Source of the DNA: Paulinella micropora
Lineage: Eukaryota > Cercozoa > Imbricatea > Euglyphida > Paulinellidae
Length of the DNA stretch: 64,000 nt
Assembly: GCA_019918135.1 (NCBI GenBank)
Contig: WBZZ01005995.1
Coordinates: forward strand, 134,708-198,707
Reading direction: 5' to 3'
Part shown: positions 28,148 to 38,227 of the stretch, one piece after another
Layout: each line of letters begins with the position of its first letter
How positions within the stretch are numbered: the stretch's first letter is position 1
The notes under the pieces: generated by a model
Seen by the model: the letters and a program-made list of their open reading frames with translations, nothing else
Databases searched by the model: none
What the model was told of the DNA's origin: nothing
Program-made: the position numbers and the translations under genes

Positions 28148-29846
28148 TCAGTTCTGCCCCATCTCAATGCACTTCGGGGGGTTTGCACCACGAGTTATGC
28201 TCGTCCTTGTCTTGATTTTCCAACCGGCGGGTAGAATGAGCCGTCTACAAGCCGGCAAGGAGCTGAAGCGCAGAGTTGCTTTGTTCGCAACTAGATTGTC
28301 GGGCAGTTGGATGTTCTCTAGCGACGGACAAGAAGATATGTCTATGGTTATTTCTTTAAGCGGCGCCGGCCACCCGGCCTTAGAGGCCGGGGCCGCAAAA
28401 AGATCCTTCAAGCAGATTTCTTTGAGTTTGGGGTAACCCTTGATTTCCAGCTTGAGATGCGGCTGTGGCAGCCCGCGCGCGCCAGTCTGTGGCGGCCCGC
28501 GCGGGGCTGCTGCAGAGTCCTTGTCGTCGTCTGGCCCCCGTGGCCAGCAGCCTATTCGCTCAATTCTGTCACAGCTAGCGACGCTGATGCTCACACTATT
28601 AAAAAAAATGTATTTGTTCGCCTGGATCGAGATGCCACGACCAAAGAATCGCGGGCAGCACGATCTCTTCGAGCTGCTCACACCTGGAGAAGCCCGCGTG
28701 AAACAGACCCGTCAAAGCAAGACCTGAGGAGGAGGAGGAGGAGGAGGAGGAGGTCAGTGCTACGCGTTTAAGATTTGCCAACTGGTCAAAGGTCACCGAA
28801 ACGCCCCCCGTCTGTTCCGGGCCGAGATTCAGTCGCGTTTCCTCCACGCCACCCCCCTCAACACGTAGAACAAGGTCGCGCAACGGCACCTTGCGCCTGG
28901 CGCAAGGCTCGATGCAAAGTTCTTTGGCGCCACAGTCTTGCACACAAACATACGCCTTGCCTCCCCCCACAACAACATGCAACTTCTTACTCTTCGTGGA
29001 GCCTGAGCCGTTCACCTCCAGCCACATGCTCGTGTCGTCCACGCTGTCCCGTGGGGGTGGCGTGTATACCTCCACACATTGCAGCCTCTTGCAATCCTTG
29101 AGTTCCAGATATAGGTACTCGTCGGGCGCGCGCTCGGCGGGGGTGAAAACAAACGTCTTGAGCTTGCGGCAGCGATACACAAATACCGCCCGGCGGGTAC
29201 CCCGGAGTCTGGTCCGCAGCAAGTGGAGGTGTCTCACCCCGAGATCTTGTAGCGTAAAAGGGCTATATTTCTGATCAAGTTGCATTGTTAAGTTGTGCAG
29301 ACACAGATGCCTTATGGCCAGATTGGACTTGGTTTCAAAAGGGAAAATTCCCTCGGTCAGCATCGCTGAGCCGGCAGTACCCCGCGCTGAGCCTGCCGAC
29401 AAAACAAGCCTTTCCAGTTCCCCTTCCTTGCGGACTCGGATGAGCTCGACCGTCTCCTGCAAAGACTTCCAGTACATTTCACGGGTCAAACCGTCGACGT
29501 TAGACCCTGGGCGCCATAAGTCTGTAAACATGATGTTGGTCACAGCGTCTGCGCGTTCTCGTCGCACGACGTTTGCAATCTCCTCCAGCTCGCGCCGATC
29601 TTCCACGGCGCGATCTGGGACCTCTTCGTCCTTCACCTCGTGCCGCTCTTCCGCGGCGCGTACCTTGGCCATGCAAATGCGCTCCAGAAGCTCGTTGACC
29701 CGGGAGGCTACAGGTTGGCGGTATTCCCCGGTCCAGTTACGACCACCGACGCCTCTGAGAACCTGTATATCTTTGAACTCAAGAAAACCCCTAATCAAAC
29801 GGGCGCAGTCTGCACAAGGCAGCACCGTGGATGCAGACTGTGCCAT
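28148..29846 (-). CDS. Leucine-rich-repeat-like protein with a homopolymer frameshift
   Basis: ATG 29846 starts MAQSASTVLPCADCARL. The first frame runs to a stop at about 28,599, just inside a run of eight T (minus strand); dropping one T lets the reading continue as one protein of about 565 residues to 28148. The N-terminal half has a C-x2-C pair and a charged helix (about 60-110). The rest shows irregular LRR-like blocks (LYLELKDCKRLQCVEVY, LANLKRVALTSS, CEQLEEIVLPAI, YPKLKEICL). A GAG triplet repeat encodes a Ser run. LRR proteins of this kind often pair with F-boxes in viral ubiquitin-ligase adaptors (family knowledge); no clear F-box is visible. Confidence 0.6.
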
Positions 29847-29930
29847 TGTTTTCCGTGTGCGAGCTGCCGGGTTTGTTTTGCGTTAGGTATTGTATTAATA
29901 GCCAAGAGCAAAAAAAATCAAGCGGCTAGA

Positions 29931-30084
29931 GTTTTTTTTTGGGGGGGGGGACAGGGAGGAATGAGGGACTCGGGGGAAGAGTCCCCTCTTCTTTGGGGGG
30001 GGGGGGGGTGTGCAGAGAGGGGCTTTGCTGCTTTCTCTCTCGCGCCTGGAGTTTTGTGGGGTTTTCAAGTACAAGTAAAAACTT
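29931..30084. promoter_or_regulatory. Homopolymer tract upstream of 29846 and terminator signal for 30196
   Basis: T8-G10 (29931-29950) and G12 (29996-30008) runs precede the minus-strand start at 29846. ACTTTATTAAAAGC at about 30081 gives AATAAA for the minus-strand gene ending at 30196. Confidence 0.4.
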
Positions 30085-30195
30085 TATTAAAAGCTTCTGA
30101 ATTGGAAACTTCAGATTTCGTGACGATCGCGGGGGGGAGGGGCTGGAGCAGCGTCTGCCACCTCGCACCATTTTACGGTCTCCACACTGTCCGTC

Positions 30196-31191
30196 TCAAA
30201 CAGAGAGTGTTCCATAAAGGAAAGCAGACTGTGAGGCTTGCCAGTCTTTGGGCCTCGTAAACAAGGCAGTAGCGACACGGTGACCTGTTGACCGCGCAGA
30301 AAATCCTTTGTAAAGGCTTTTTTTTAGAAAGCCGGCCACAAGGTTCCATACTTCTTCGGGATCGGGATAATCTCGGAGCTGCTCAAGTTGGACTGATTGA
30401 CGAACTTGTTCAAATCGCATACGTCGAGCTGGATCATCTTCTTTCGGAAACCATGAGAATTGCGGCAAGGCAATTTGCATCTCCCGATTATTTACATAGT
30501 CGTATGTTTCGTGGCTTGGTTTGTTCTTGGGGTCGAGTTTGGAGTTAGGCGCCAAAACGTAGGTCAGAGGACTCTCGCTACGACGCTTCAAGTCGTAGTG
30601 AGAACTGCTCTCGTTTGCAGGTGTGTATAGTTGAACCTCGAGCACTGGACTTGCAAACAAGTTGTTTGGTCGAAGGGTTGTCGCGGTTGGCTGCATCAGA
30701 GACAAGCGTACCCAGTCTATGCACGTAATATCATTTACCAGACCCTTGTCACCCTCAATTGGCCAGTGACATCGCTTGCTTAACACCGCGACTTCCGGGT
30801 TTAGCGAGCCAGCAGTTTCTTTGACGTCAGCAGGTATCAGCCGGATTATGACAGTGTTGGCATCTTTTTTAGGTACTTCGATGAGATACAGCAGACAGGC
30901 CGAAAGTATGAACCGCGAAGGAAGTTGGTTTTTCTTGTTGATGTCAGCGCTTATCGTTTTGCTAGGTTCCGATGGGGAATATACTATTAGCAGCGGTTTT
31001 TGGGGATCCTTGTAATATCGAAGCTCATAAAATTGTGGCGTCTGGCTGCGAGAAGTCGCAATCGGTTGCGACGCTTCCGACGCTTCCGACGCTTCCGTTG
31101 CGCCCGACGCTTCCTTTACGTCTGTGCAGGACTTTTTCAAGCTGGAGTACAAGACCATGGTCACTTGCCTTGGGCATACGTGCGTCGTCAT
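30196..31191 (-). CDS. Hypothetical protein with Glu-Ala-Ser repeat
   Basis: I chose ATG 31191 (MTTHVCPRQV); the frame is open further upstream without an ATG. The product has 331 residues. A short repeat (EASGATEASEASEAS, about 25-40) follows a small N-terminal segment; the rest looks globular, with beta-type stretches (FYELRYYKDP, LLIVYSPSEP, VIIRLIPADV). I recognise no family. Upstream is a G-tract at 31261-31307. Confidence 0.55.
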   Translation of the reverse strand: MTTHVCPRQVTMVLYSSLKKSCTDVKEASGATEASEASEASQPIATSRSQTPQFYELRYYKDPQKPLLIVYSPSEPSKTISADINKKNQLPSRFILSACLLYLIEVPKKDANTVIIRLIPADVKETAGSLNPEVAVLSKRCHWPIEGDKGLVNDITCIDWVRLSLMQPTATTLRPNNLFASPVLEVQLYTPANESSSHYDLKRRSESPLTYVLAPNSKLDPKNKPSHETYDYVNNREMQIALPQFSWFPKEDDPARRMRFEQVRQSVQLEQLRDYPDPEEVWNLVAGFLKKSLYKGFSARSTGHRVATALFTRPKDWQASQSAFLYGTLSV

Positions 31192-31384
31192 GGACCTAAT
31201 CTCCCCTCCCCTTCTTTTTCTCTCCAACAATTTACAGAAAGTACCTGCACGAGATCAAATGGGAGGGGGGGGGGAGGGAAGAAGGGGGAGAGGGGAGGGG
31301 GGGGGCAGGGGGCACAGAACAGTCTGGGCAAGTTCTGTATGCACGTCTTTTTTTCTCATTGTTATGAATCGATCTAAACTTATA

Positions 31385-32077
31385 TTACAAATCAGCAAAG
31401 GCAGTCGAGTCCCCCCTCTCCTTTCCGTGTCGTGCGCACAGAGTCGGCCAGTCCCGCCCCGCCGTGCGCACAGTTGCTAGCGTGGCTACGTTTTCATGTT
31501 CGTAGCACGCTTCACACGCGACGCGGTCATCTGAGGCTTGCCCGACCCTCCACTCTCGGAACACGAGCTTGTGTTCCTCCACGACCTTGAAAGCGGCACC
31601 AAAACGCTGCAACATCTTGATGCCCGGCCTTTGTTCTACGTAGGGCTCCGCTTCGGCTAGGCGTTTGAACCACAATGCAATGGCCGGCGCGGGCGGCCCC
31701 CCCGCCCCAGCGGTGTCGCTGGGAGGGCGCAAACGACGCTTTTTCTTGCGACGCGCGCGCCTGCCACGCCGGTACTCGCGCTTTCTTTCCACCCTGCGCG
31801 CGTGCAGCGCACACAGCCTAAAGTGTCCGTCGTCATCGGCCCAAGGTTCCGCCTCCGCGAGGCTCGCGCACTCGCCGAGGGTAAAACAGCGTTCGCAGGC
31901 GGGAAGCCACTCTGGCCCAAACTGAGACGAACTGAGCAAACTCAGCCTGCCTCTCGCTCGTAGGCACAGCCGCGCGCCCGAGGGGGGCATGGAGACCGTG
32001 GTGCCCTCTGCTCCGTACCTGCTCTTGAAAAGGCGCGCCGCACTGGATTCGCCCGCGGGCTCTGTCTGCGAATTCAT
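31385..32077 (-). CDS. Protein with two C-x2-C...C-x2-H zinc-binding units
   Basis: ATG 32077 gives 230 residues. Two similar units are visible: CERCFTLGEC...LCALHARR (about 61-94) and CEACYEHENV...LCARHGKE (about 190-222). Between them is a very basic segment (KREYRRGRRARRKKKRR). The paired Cys/His spacing suggests a duplicated zinc-binding module; related spacing appears in the proteins at 39652 and 39922. It could bind nucleic acid (inference from charge). Confidence 0.6.
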   Translation of the reverse strand: MNSQTEPAGESSAARLFKSRYGAEGTTVSMPPSGARLCLRARGRLSLLSSSQFGPEWLPACERCFTLGECASLAEAEPWADDDGHFRLCALHARRVERKREYRRGRRARRKKKRRLRPPSDTAGAGGPPAPAIALWFKRLAEAEPYVEQRPGIKMLQRFGAAFKVVEEHKLVFREWRVGQASDDRVACEACYEHENVATLATVRTAGRDWPTLCARHGKERGDSTAFADL

Positions 32078-32315
32078 CTCGCTGTGTTTTTGTCAGGGAA
32101 AGAGCCCGCCGGGCTGCTACACACAAAAAAAAGAAACAGTGTTTTTACTGTAAAAAAAATGATAATAAACTGGTCTGCCTCAGCAGCCCTGCGTGAGCTA
32201 CTGCTCAAGCTGTGGCTGGGAAATCTGTGCTTGGCGCCTTCTCCCGCTGTCCCCCCTGGGTGAATAATGCATCGTACAACTTTTTGGACAGGGGCTTTGC
32301 CGACGTCGCCGGGCC

Positions 32316-32534
32316 CTAGACGGGGTCCTGTGAACCTCCTCCCCTCGTCGACGGCTGTTGCTGCAGTTCTTGTGCGTCAGCTTTTTTTGCTGCTTCTTCG
32401 TATGCTTGCGTTGCGGTTCCTGTATTTGTCTGTGCTGTGGCGATTGGGGGAGCAACCGCCGCCGAGTCAGGTTTGGTTTTGTTGCGTCTGCTTTCGAATA
32501 CCTTGCCACATTTCCGACATTTTTTGCAAGGCAT
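32316..32534 (-). CDS. Small Cys-rich basic protein
   Basis: The 72-residue ORF starts at ATG 32534 with MPCKKCRKCGKVFESRR, a compact C-x2-C-x2-C motif, followed by an Ala/Gln-rich tail. The palindrome at 32622-32650 lies 88 bp upstream, as for other genes, which supports it as real. The region down to 32160 has no further clear gene. Confidence 0.45.
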   Translation of the reverse strand: MPCKKCRKCGKVFESRRNKTKPDSAAVAPPIATAQTNTGTATQAYEEAAKKADAQELQQQPSTRGGGSQDPV

Positions 32535-32621
32535 TTTGTCTTTTGTTATATCATTGTCTACCCTATATGTTTGCAGCAGGTACGGAGCAGAGGACTACCG
32601 CACAGAGAGGAGAGGGAGGGA

Positions 32622-32650
32622 AGGGGGGGGGGGGGGGGGCGCCCCCCCCC
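32622..32650. promoter_or_regulatory. G(n)CGCC(n) palindrome upstream of 32534
   Basis: A G-run of about 18 followed by CGCCCCCCCCC, then CTCTCCTGCCCCCTCC and another G-run (32672-32681). Confidence 0.45.
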
Positions 32651-32703
32651 CTCTCCTGCCCCCTCCTCTGGGGGGGGGGGGCAGAGTTAGAATCCTTTTT
32701 TTT

Positions 32704-34455
32704 TCATCTGCTTGGCAGGTCGAAGAGGCACTGCAGGTTCTCGTTCTGCAAGAATGGCAAGAGCTCTTGGTAGTTAAAGCGATTACCTCGGAGATCCAAC
32801 ACCCAGCTCGCCCGCGTTTCCCGCGCGGGCTTGCCCTCAGCCAGCCCAGCCAAGCGGCAGGCTAGAGAGAGACTCATGCCATGTTTCTGGTTACGCACCG
32901 TCCAATGTTGAAGTTGCGGGCATTGCTGAGCGGTGGTGCACCAGACGTCTTCCGCAGCAGCCCCCTCGAGCTGGAGCTGCAGCTTGCGCAGGTTGGGCCA
33001 GAGTGACTTCGGTGTATGTAAGAGCGCCGCCCAGTCCTGGGCCCAACAGGGCTCAGCTACGACCAGCTCTTCCAAGCGAGCCCACACTGCTTGCTTTCGC
33101 TCGCCCGTGGGAAGGGTCTGCAGACTAGGCACGTGCAGGCAGCGCAGCTCCTGTCCCAGCCGGACGGCGTGCAGGTGGAAGCGCTGTATACTCGTGCCCG
33201 TTAGATTGAGTTTCTGTAACCGCAGTGCCTGCGTGGGCGTGGAGTCTTGCTCACGCCTAAAGAGCGCCCAGCAGAACGCGTCGTCTGCGAAACGGCAGCC
33301 TTCCAGAGAGAGCACCTGCAGCGACGGCAGCCAGACACGCAGCTGGTTGGCCAGCTGTGCCGGGTCCAAGTCTGGGTGCAAACCGCAGGCTACAAGTTCC
33401 AAAGCCCCTGCTGGGCCCCCAGCAGGGTTCTCGACAAACGCGGCTTGCAGCCAGGGCAAAACACAGGGCGCCAGTTGGAAACGTTTGAAGCTGATGGCTG
33501 TTCTGCTTCTGTCGCGCGCCAGCGCCAGCCTTTCCAGTGAGGCGGCTGTCAGGGCGCGCGTCGCGGGGTTGGGCCTGGTGTAGCGCTTGATGATGTCAAC
33601 CAGGTCTTGAGCGTTGAGCGAGGCCCACAATACCTCGCTCAACTTCTCTTGTAGCCCCTGGCGCCATTCGTCCAAGTCTTGTTGTCTAGGTATGTACTCT
33701 AGTGCAAGGTCCGACAGGCCCGTAGCCGCTGGTGCAGCTGAGAACATGGGCGCCTCGAGAGCGGCGCCTGAGCATATCAACCTGAGGTTCCGCAGGTGCG
33801 AGAGGTTGGCGTTTTGAACACGCTGCGAGAGGTCGTAGCTGCCGCCGGAATCTGTATCAACTGTCAGGCAGAGCAGTAGGCTGTTGCTCGGTAGCTTGAG
33901 GTTGCAGGCAGGGCTGTCGTTCAGGTGCAGCTGCCCCCACACCACGCACTGCGATCCGGACAGGTCCCAAACCTGCTGTAAGCCGGGGGCGGCCGTGGCG
34001 GGGCCACAGTTCACGAGCGTAATACACGCGGCTGTGATGTCCCTGCAGCCGGCGCCCAACTCTGGCAGCTGCTGCAGCCCGTGCACTTCAAGCTCATCGG
34101 CGTGTAACAGGGCGGCTTGGACAAGGGCGCAAGCCCCCGCCGAGTCCGCACCGGGGACGCGGACGCGGATGTCGAGTTGCTGGCCCTGTGCCTGATGACG
34201 CAGGTGGGGGAGCCGTTCCGCCAAGCCTTGGCACGCTCCGGGCAGGGGCGCGAGAATCACTGGTTTGTCAGACGAAGCTTTTGTTAGGTCTAGATCCAGT
34301 GATTCTGTGCTGGACAAGACGATTTCCTGCAAACCAGCCCGCAGCTGGTAGTTTAGCAGTTGCTTCATCTGCTCAACGGAGTTGGGCGGATGGCTGTGGT
34401 GGTCCGGAGAGTGCAAAGGCCGGCTTTTACGTTCTCGGCAAGCTGGACAGGGCAT
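32704..34455 (-). CDS. Leucine-rich-repeat protein
   Basis: ATG 34455 gives 583 residues beginning MPCPACRERK (one C-x2-C pair). From about 60 onward there are irregular Leu-rich repeats, clearest in the C-terminal half (LPSLQVLSLEGCRFAD, LRLQKLNLTGTSIQRF, LWPNLRKLQLQLEG, WVLDLRGNRFNYQELLPFL). LRR folds mediate protein binding. Together with the next upstream gene it forms a pair of same-strand LRR genes. The TTTATTAAAAAG at about 34464 belongs to the neighbour ending at 34613. Confidence 0.6.
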   Translation of the reverse strand: MPCPACRERKSRPLHSPDHHSHPPNSVEQMKQLLNYQLRAGLQEIVLSSTESLDLDLTKASSDKPVILAPLPGACQGLAERLPHLRHQAQGQQLDIRVRVPGADSAGACALVQAALLHADELEVHGLQQLPELGAGCRDITAACITLVNCGPATAAPGLQQVWDLSGSQCVVWGQLHLNDSPACNLKLPSNSLLLCLTVDTDSGGSYDLSQRVQNANLSHLRNLRLICSGAALEAPMFSAAPAATGLSDLALEYIPRQQDLDEWRQGLQEKLSEVLWASLNAQDLVDIIKRYTRPNPATRALTAASLERLALARDRSRTAISFKRFQLAPCVLPWLQAAFVENPAGGPAGALELVACGLHPDLDPAQLANQLRVWLPSLQVLSLEGCRFADDAFCWALFRREQDSTPTQALRLQKLNLTGTSIQRFHLHAVRLGQELRCLHVPSLQTLPTGERKQAVWARLEELVVAEPCWAQDWAALLHTPKSLWPNLRKLQLQLEGAAAEDVWCTTAQQCPQLQHWTVRNQKHGMSLSLACRLAGLAEGKPARETRASWVLDLRGNRFNYQELLPFLQNENLQCLFDLPSR

Positions 34456-34519
34456 CAGTCTTGTTTATTAAAAAGAAAAAGTCCTGGCGGACTTTGCGCA
34501 AGTTAGTCAGCCAGGAGAG

Positions 34520-34575
34520 GAAGGGGGGGGGGGAGGGGACAGAAGGAAGGACGAGAAGGGGGGGGGGGGAGAGAG
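34520..34575. promoter_or_regulatory. G-rich tract upstream of the LRR gene
   Basis: Two long G-runs (about 34525-34538 and 34557-34572) separated by AGGGGACAGAAGGAAGG, upstream of the minus-strand start at 34455. Confidence 0.4.
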
Positions 34576-34612
34576 GGGTCGGTTGGCTCTTTAGCCCGCG
34601 CTAGCGGGCTGG

Positions 34613-36568
34613 TTACCAGCTGAACTCACAGGCGAAGGATTGGTATTGGCAAATGAGTCGGCACCAGCCGCGGAGGGCGATAAGTCTGGACAGGCGCCTG
34701 TCGAGGAGTCCGGAGAGGCAATTAGAAGTGAGGGTGAACGCGGGGAGGTTTCGGCGGCGGCGCTGAGTAGCGATGCCGGTGAGGATGCGGGTTAGCGGAC
34801 GAGCGCCGCCGCCGAACCCGCGGCTTGCTATTCCGACGGTGTTGGTGGCAAGGAGCAACGAGGTGAGGGCGGGGAAACCTTTGCGCAAGACCCTTCCCCA
34901 GTCGCGGACGGCGCGGGGATTAGTGATGGTAGAGAAGGGTGGGATTTGTAAACGGAGTGTTTGCAACACGCGGCTGCGCGCGAGCAACCGGAGAGCTCGC
35001 CTCCTGCCTGGGCCGGGGGCCAGCACGCCCCTGAAGTTAAGCTCCTGTAAGCGGGGCAGCGCGAGGAGCGGCAGCAAGAAGTCGGAGTCTAGTTCTGAGC
35101 CGCAGTGCAAGGAGAGTCTGGCTAGGTTGGGCGCGAGGAAGCTGGGGTCGTCTTGCGCGCTGATTCTCCCGGTCGCCGGGAGGATAAGGCCGAGCGACTG
35201 CAAGTCCGTGTGGGGGGCAAGGAGTTGCAGCTCGGACACGAACGTGTAGGGGTCGTCGCGCTGGGCGGGGAGGCGCACTGCTAGGTGAGCCAGCTGGGGG
35301 GCTGTGAGCCGGGGCACGGAGCCGGGGCCCAGCTGTTCCAGATCCAGGTCCAGCACTAGCCTCGTGAGATTGGGGCACTTGGCGAGCGCCGCTAGCAGTT
35401 CCGGCGAGCTCGCCAAGTGCCCCCCGTGGCAAGAGAGCTCAACTGTTTGGAGCAAGGCGGCCGCGAGCCGCAGTATCAGCAGGACGGCGTCCCACAGCTT
35501 GGGCGAATAGCTGCGACAGTTGTAAACCTTGAGGCACTCGAGCCCTGGGCAGTTGGGGCGCCAAGTCTTAGGCAAGGACAGGAGCGCACAGCCTTTCAAT
35601 TCTAGACGTCTCAGCTGTGGCGAGCCGCGCAACAGCTGTGGCGGCGTATCCTCGTAGTTCCGCAAGACTAGGCTAGGCAACGCTGGGTGCAGCGCCCAGA
35701 AGTCCACTGGCTCCCACTGACATTCCTCGCAGCCGAGGCACGGGGGGGAGGCGTCGGGGGGCTGGAGCAGTGCTTGTTGGCTGTACAGCGTCAGCTCGCG
35801 CAGGGTCGCAGGCAACACGCGGAGCCAGGCGGGCGCGGGCTCCAGCCTGTGCAGCAGGTCCAGACTCTGCAGCTGGCCGGCCGAGGCCAGCAGCTTTTGC
35901 AGCCGCGCAGAGCCGCTTGCTGTAAAGGGGTCCGCTTTCAGCCGCAGGTGTGTTGCCTGGGGGGCTAGCAGCCTTAGCAGCAGTCTCGTGCCCTTGCTCG
36001 CCAGCTCTCCCGTGAAATCAAAGCGACCGTGACGCCGCAGCCTCGGCAGGAGCCTGGTCCGGAACAGCTGCGCCAACTCCTCGGCGGCCCCGTAGGCCAT
36101 ACCGTCCACACAGATCGAAAGCCATTCCCCAGGCTCTAGCCCGGCGCACACCAGGCCGTCACCTGCGCGGTAATCAGGCAGTGCACGCAGCAAGCGCAAC
36201 AGGCGCTCTCCCACCCTTCCGCGAGAGGACCCCAGGACGGCCCAGTCGCGCGCGCGCACCTGTCTGCTGCACTCCGCGTCGTTCCTGCACAGCGCCTGCA
36301 CCAGCTCGCCCAGCAAGCGCGAAGCCGCTACCTTCGCCACTGTCCTGGCCGCCTCGCGACACGTCAAACCCAGCGCCAACGCGCCCGCCGGCTCCAGCTC
36401 CACCAACATCGCTCCGATCAAGTCCCAGCGCTGCCCAGCCCGCTGGCGCGGGCTGGAAGGCAGGCGCGGGCTGGAGGGCTGTCTAGCCTTGTGCCTTTTT
36501 TGCTGTCTAGACCGCTGGTGCGAGCTGGAAGGGGAGCTTGCTGTTTCTCGGAGGCGTTTCTTGCCCAT
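34613..36568 (-). CDS. F-box-like LRR protein
   Basis: ATG 36568 gives 651 residues. A basic Ser/Arg/Gln-rich tail (1-45) precedes an F-box-like helix set (WDLIGAMLVELEPAGALALGLTCREAARTVAK, about 48-80). Leu-rich repeats follow through the rest (LRELTLYSQQALL, LRRLELKGCALLSLP, PNLTRLVLDLDLEQLG, LPRLQELNFRGVL). F-box proteins recruit targets to SCF ubiquitin ligases; giant viruses often encode them (family knowledge). A C-x3-C-x2-C cluster (CLGCEEC, about 280) is unusual. Confidence 0.6.
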   Translation of the reverse strand: MGKKRLRETASSPSSSHQRSRQQKRHKARQPSSPRLPSSPRQRAGQRWDLIGAMLVELEPAGALALGLTCREAARTVAKVAASRLLGELVQALCRNDAECSRQVRARDWAVLGSSRGRVGERLLRLLRALPDYRAGDGLVCAGLEPGEWLSICVDGMAYGAAEELAQLFRTRLLPRLRRHGRFDFTGELASKGTRLLLRLLAPQATHLRLKADPFTASGSARLQKLLASAGQLQSLDLLHRLEPAPAWLRVLPATLRELTLYSQQALLQPPDASPPCLGCEECQWEPVDFWALHPALPSLVLRNYEDTPPQLLRGSPQLRRLELKGCALLSLPKTWRPNCPGLECLKVYNCRSYSPKLWDAVLLILRLAAALLQTVELSCHGGHLASSPELLAALAKCPNLTRLVLDLDLEQLGPGSVPRLTAPQLAHLAVRLPAQRDDPYTFVSELQLLAPHTDLQSLGLILPATGRISAQDDPSFLAPNLARLSLHCGSELDSDFLLPLLALPRLQELNFRGVLAPGPGRRRALRLLARSRVLQTLRLQIPPFSTITNPRAVRDWGRVLRKGFPALTSLLLATNTVGIASRGFGGGARPLTRILTGIATQRRRRNLPAFTLTSNCLSGLLDRRLSRLIALRGWCRLICQYQSFACEFSW

Positions 36569-36659
36569 ATCTCAGAACCGAGCTTTTTCTTTTTGCTCTT
36601 GTTTTGATCTTCCGTCTCCCCCTTTTTAAGCGCCTTTGTTTTGCTCCTATAGCGAAGCA

Positions 36660-36780
36660 CCCCCCCCCCCCCTCCTCCTCCTCTTCTTGCCCCAAGACCC
36701 CGGACGGAAGAGGAGGGGGGGGGAGAGAGAGGGGCGGGGAGAAGGGGTTAAGAAGGAAAGAGAGAAGGGGAGAGATCCAA
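36660..36780. promoter_or_regulatory. C-run/G-run tract upstream of the F-box gene
   Basis: C14 (36660-36673) and G9 (36715-36723) runs flank a CCTCCTCCTCCTC stretch; a polypurine tract continues to 36775. TTTTTTTTATTAAAAC at about 36790 serves the minus-strand gene ending at 36942. Confidence 0.4.
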
Positions 36781-36941
36781 AGGGGGATTTTTTTTATTAA
36801 AACAGCTTTTTGATGGAGGCGCATGTGCAGATTTGCATCAGCCATTGACAGAGAAGCACTAAAACAGCTTTTTTTAGCGGGCAGTATTATTTTCCGAGCG
36901 GGCCTTCCAGCCCGCGCAAGCGGGCTGGGCGGGGCTGGGCG

Positions 36942-37961
36942 TTAGCGGGGGTGGATAGCGTCAAAGATATGCTGGACATGGCGGTCACGCGTAGCAGTAT
37001 CTTCGCAGCTCGCTGGTGCACATGGATCTTGAGGGTAGCATAGTTGCCAGTACCTGATTGCCAGCAAGGCTAGCCTGAAGCGGAGCCTGCCTTGCGCTTC
37101 GGCTGGTGACAGTGAGCTAGTGTAATGTCCGAGTTTGCGACAACTTTTGATAAATTGCGCGGGCTCGGGCGGCCCGGGCAGACTGGCAGCTTTGGCTTCG
37201 ATTAGTTGTCGCAGGCCTTGTAACGTGTCGGGCAACTGCGTGCGGGCCGCTCGAGGCAGAGTCGACGGCGAAAATAGCAGCGCCGCCCTTATGTCCTCTT
37301 GCTGCGACTCGTTTGTTGGCTGGCTAGAGCTCCGGCTGGTTGCGTAACAGAGCAACCAAGGCGCCACCGCGTCTCTCACTTTACGCAATTTGCCGCGAGA
37401 CGCGCTGTCGGTCTGCAACGACACGTGCAGCAGGATCAGCAGTTCCATAATTCCCTCGCTGAGCGGGTGCGCATCCAGCCCGCGAGCCCACTGTTGCAGA
37501 TTCTGGGGCAGCGTGCCCGCGGGCTGGTCTGCTGGCGTTGCGGGCTGCGCAAGAGGCGCAAGCGCGGCGCCGGCTGGCACAGCCGCTGCTGCCTCGTCAG
37601 TGTCCTGCACGGGAGTAGCAGGGGGGGTCGCTGCATCCTCTTCGCCGGCTACTAGTGCCCCCTTAATTTCTTCGACCATGGTACCGGCCTTGGACAAAAC
37701 CTCGCTAAGCCTGTACATTGTCAGTGGACAGCCGTTGTGCGCCTCAGGCTCGGAAGGCGTGGGGGCCTTCTCCTCCGCCCCCGCGCCTCCCCTGTCATCC
37801 CGTGCAAGCGGGCTGGGGACTGAGTTGAGTCTAAAACGCACTTTCTTTCGGACCCGACCGCAGCGTGAACACACCTCTTCCGCCACATGCTGCTGCGAGC
37901 AAAGTTTTTCCGGTACTCTTTTTAAACAGCCCGGCCTTGCCCGAGGCTTGTGTTCGGACAT
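36942..37961 (-). CDS. Hypothetical protein with N-terminal Cys cluster
   Basis: ATG 37961 gives 339 residues. A basic N-terminus carries C13, C21 and C32-x2-C35 (VCSRCGRVRKKVRF), possibly zinc-binding. An acidic, Pro/Ala-rich linker (about 60-150) follows, then a helical domain (about 155-330) with many Leu/Arg and no motif I recognise. It could be a regulator (inference). Confidence 0.55.
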   Translation of the reverse strand: MSEHKPRARPGCLKRVPEKLCSQQHVAEEVCSRCGRVRKKVRFRLNSVPSPLARDDRGGAGAEEKAPTPSEPEAHNGCPLTMYRLSEVLSKAGTMVEEIKGALVAGEEDAATPPATPVQDTDEAAAAVPAGAALAPLAQPATPADQPAGTLPQNLQQWARGLDAHPLSEGIMELLILLHVSLQTDSASRGKLRKVRDAVAPWLLCYATSRSSSQPTNESQQEDIRAALLFSPSTLPRAARTQLPDTLQGLRQLIEAKAASLPGPPEPAQFIKSCRKLGHYTSSLSPAEAQGRLRFRLALLAIRYWQLCYPQDPCAPASCEDTATRDRHVQHIFDAIHPR

Positions 37962-38109
37962 TTACAAAAAAACTGCTAGCGCGGGGCCTCGGGCAAGGCC
38001 GTCCTTTGTGTTAAAAGTTTTTTTCTTGTTTTGTTGTTTTTTAACGATTGATAGGTTTCCACTACTCTTTGCACGGCCGACAGAGAGCAAAAAGAAACAT
38101 GGGTGAGGG

Positions 38110-38180
38110 TGGGGGGGGGGGGGGCGCCGCGCCCCCCCCCCTCTTGCCGCGCCCCCCCCCCTCTTTTCCCCCTTCTCTTT

Positions 38181-38226
<46 letters not shown>
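38110..38226. promoter_or_regulatory. G(n)CGCCGCGCC(n) palindrome and (TC)n microsatellite upstream of 37961
   Basis: A G-run of about 14 with CGCCGCG and a C-run (38110-38142), a repeat of the CTCTTGCCGCGCCCCCCCC block (to 38162), then (TC)n of about 44 bp (38183-38226) that reaches the stop codon of the next gene. Confidence 0.45.
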
Positions 38227-38227
<1 letters not shown>

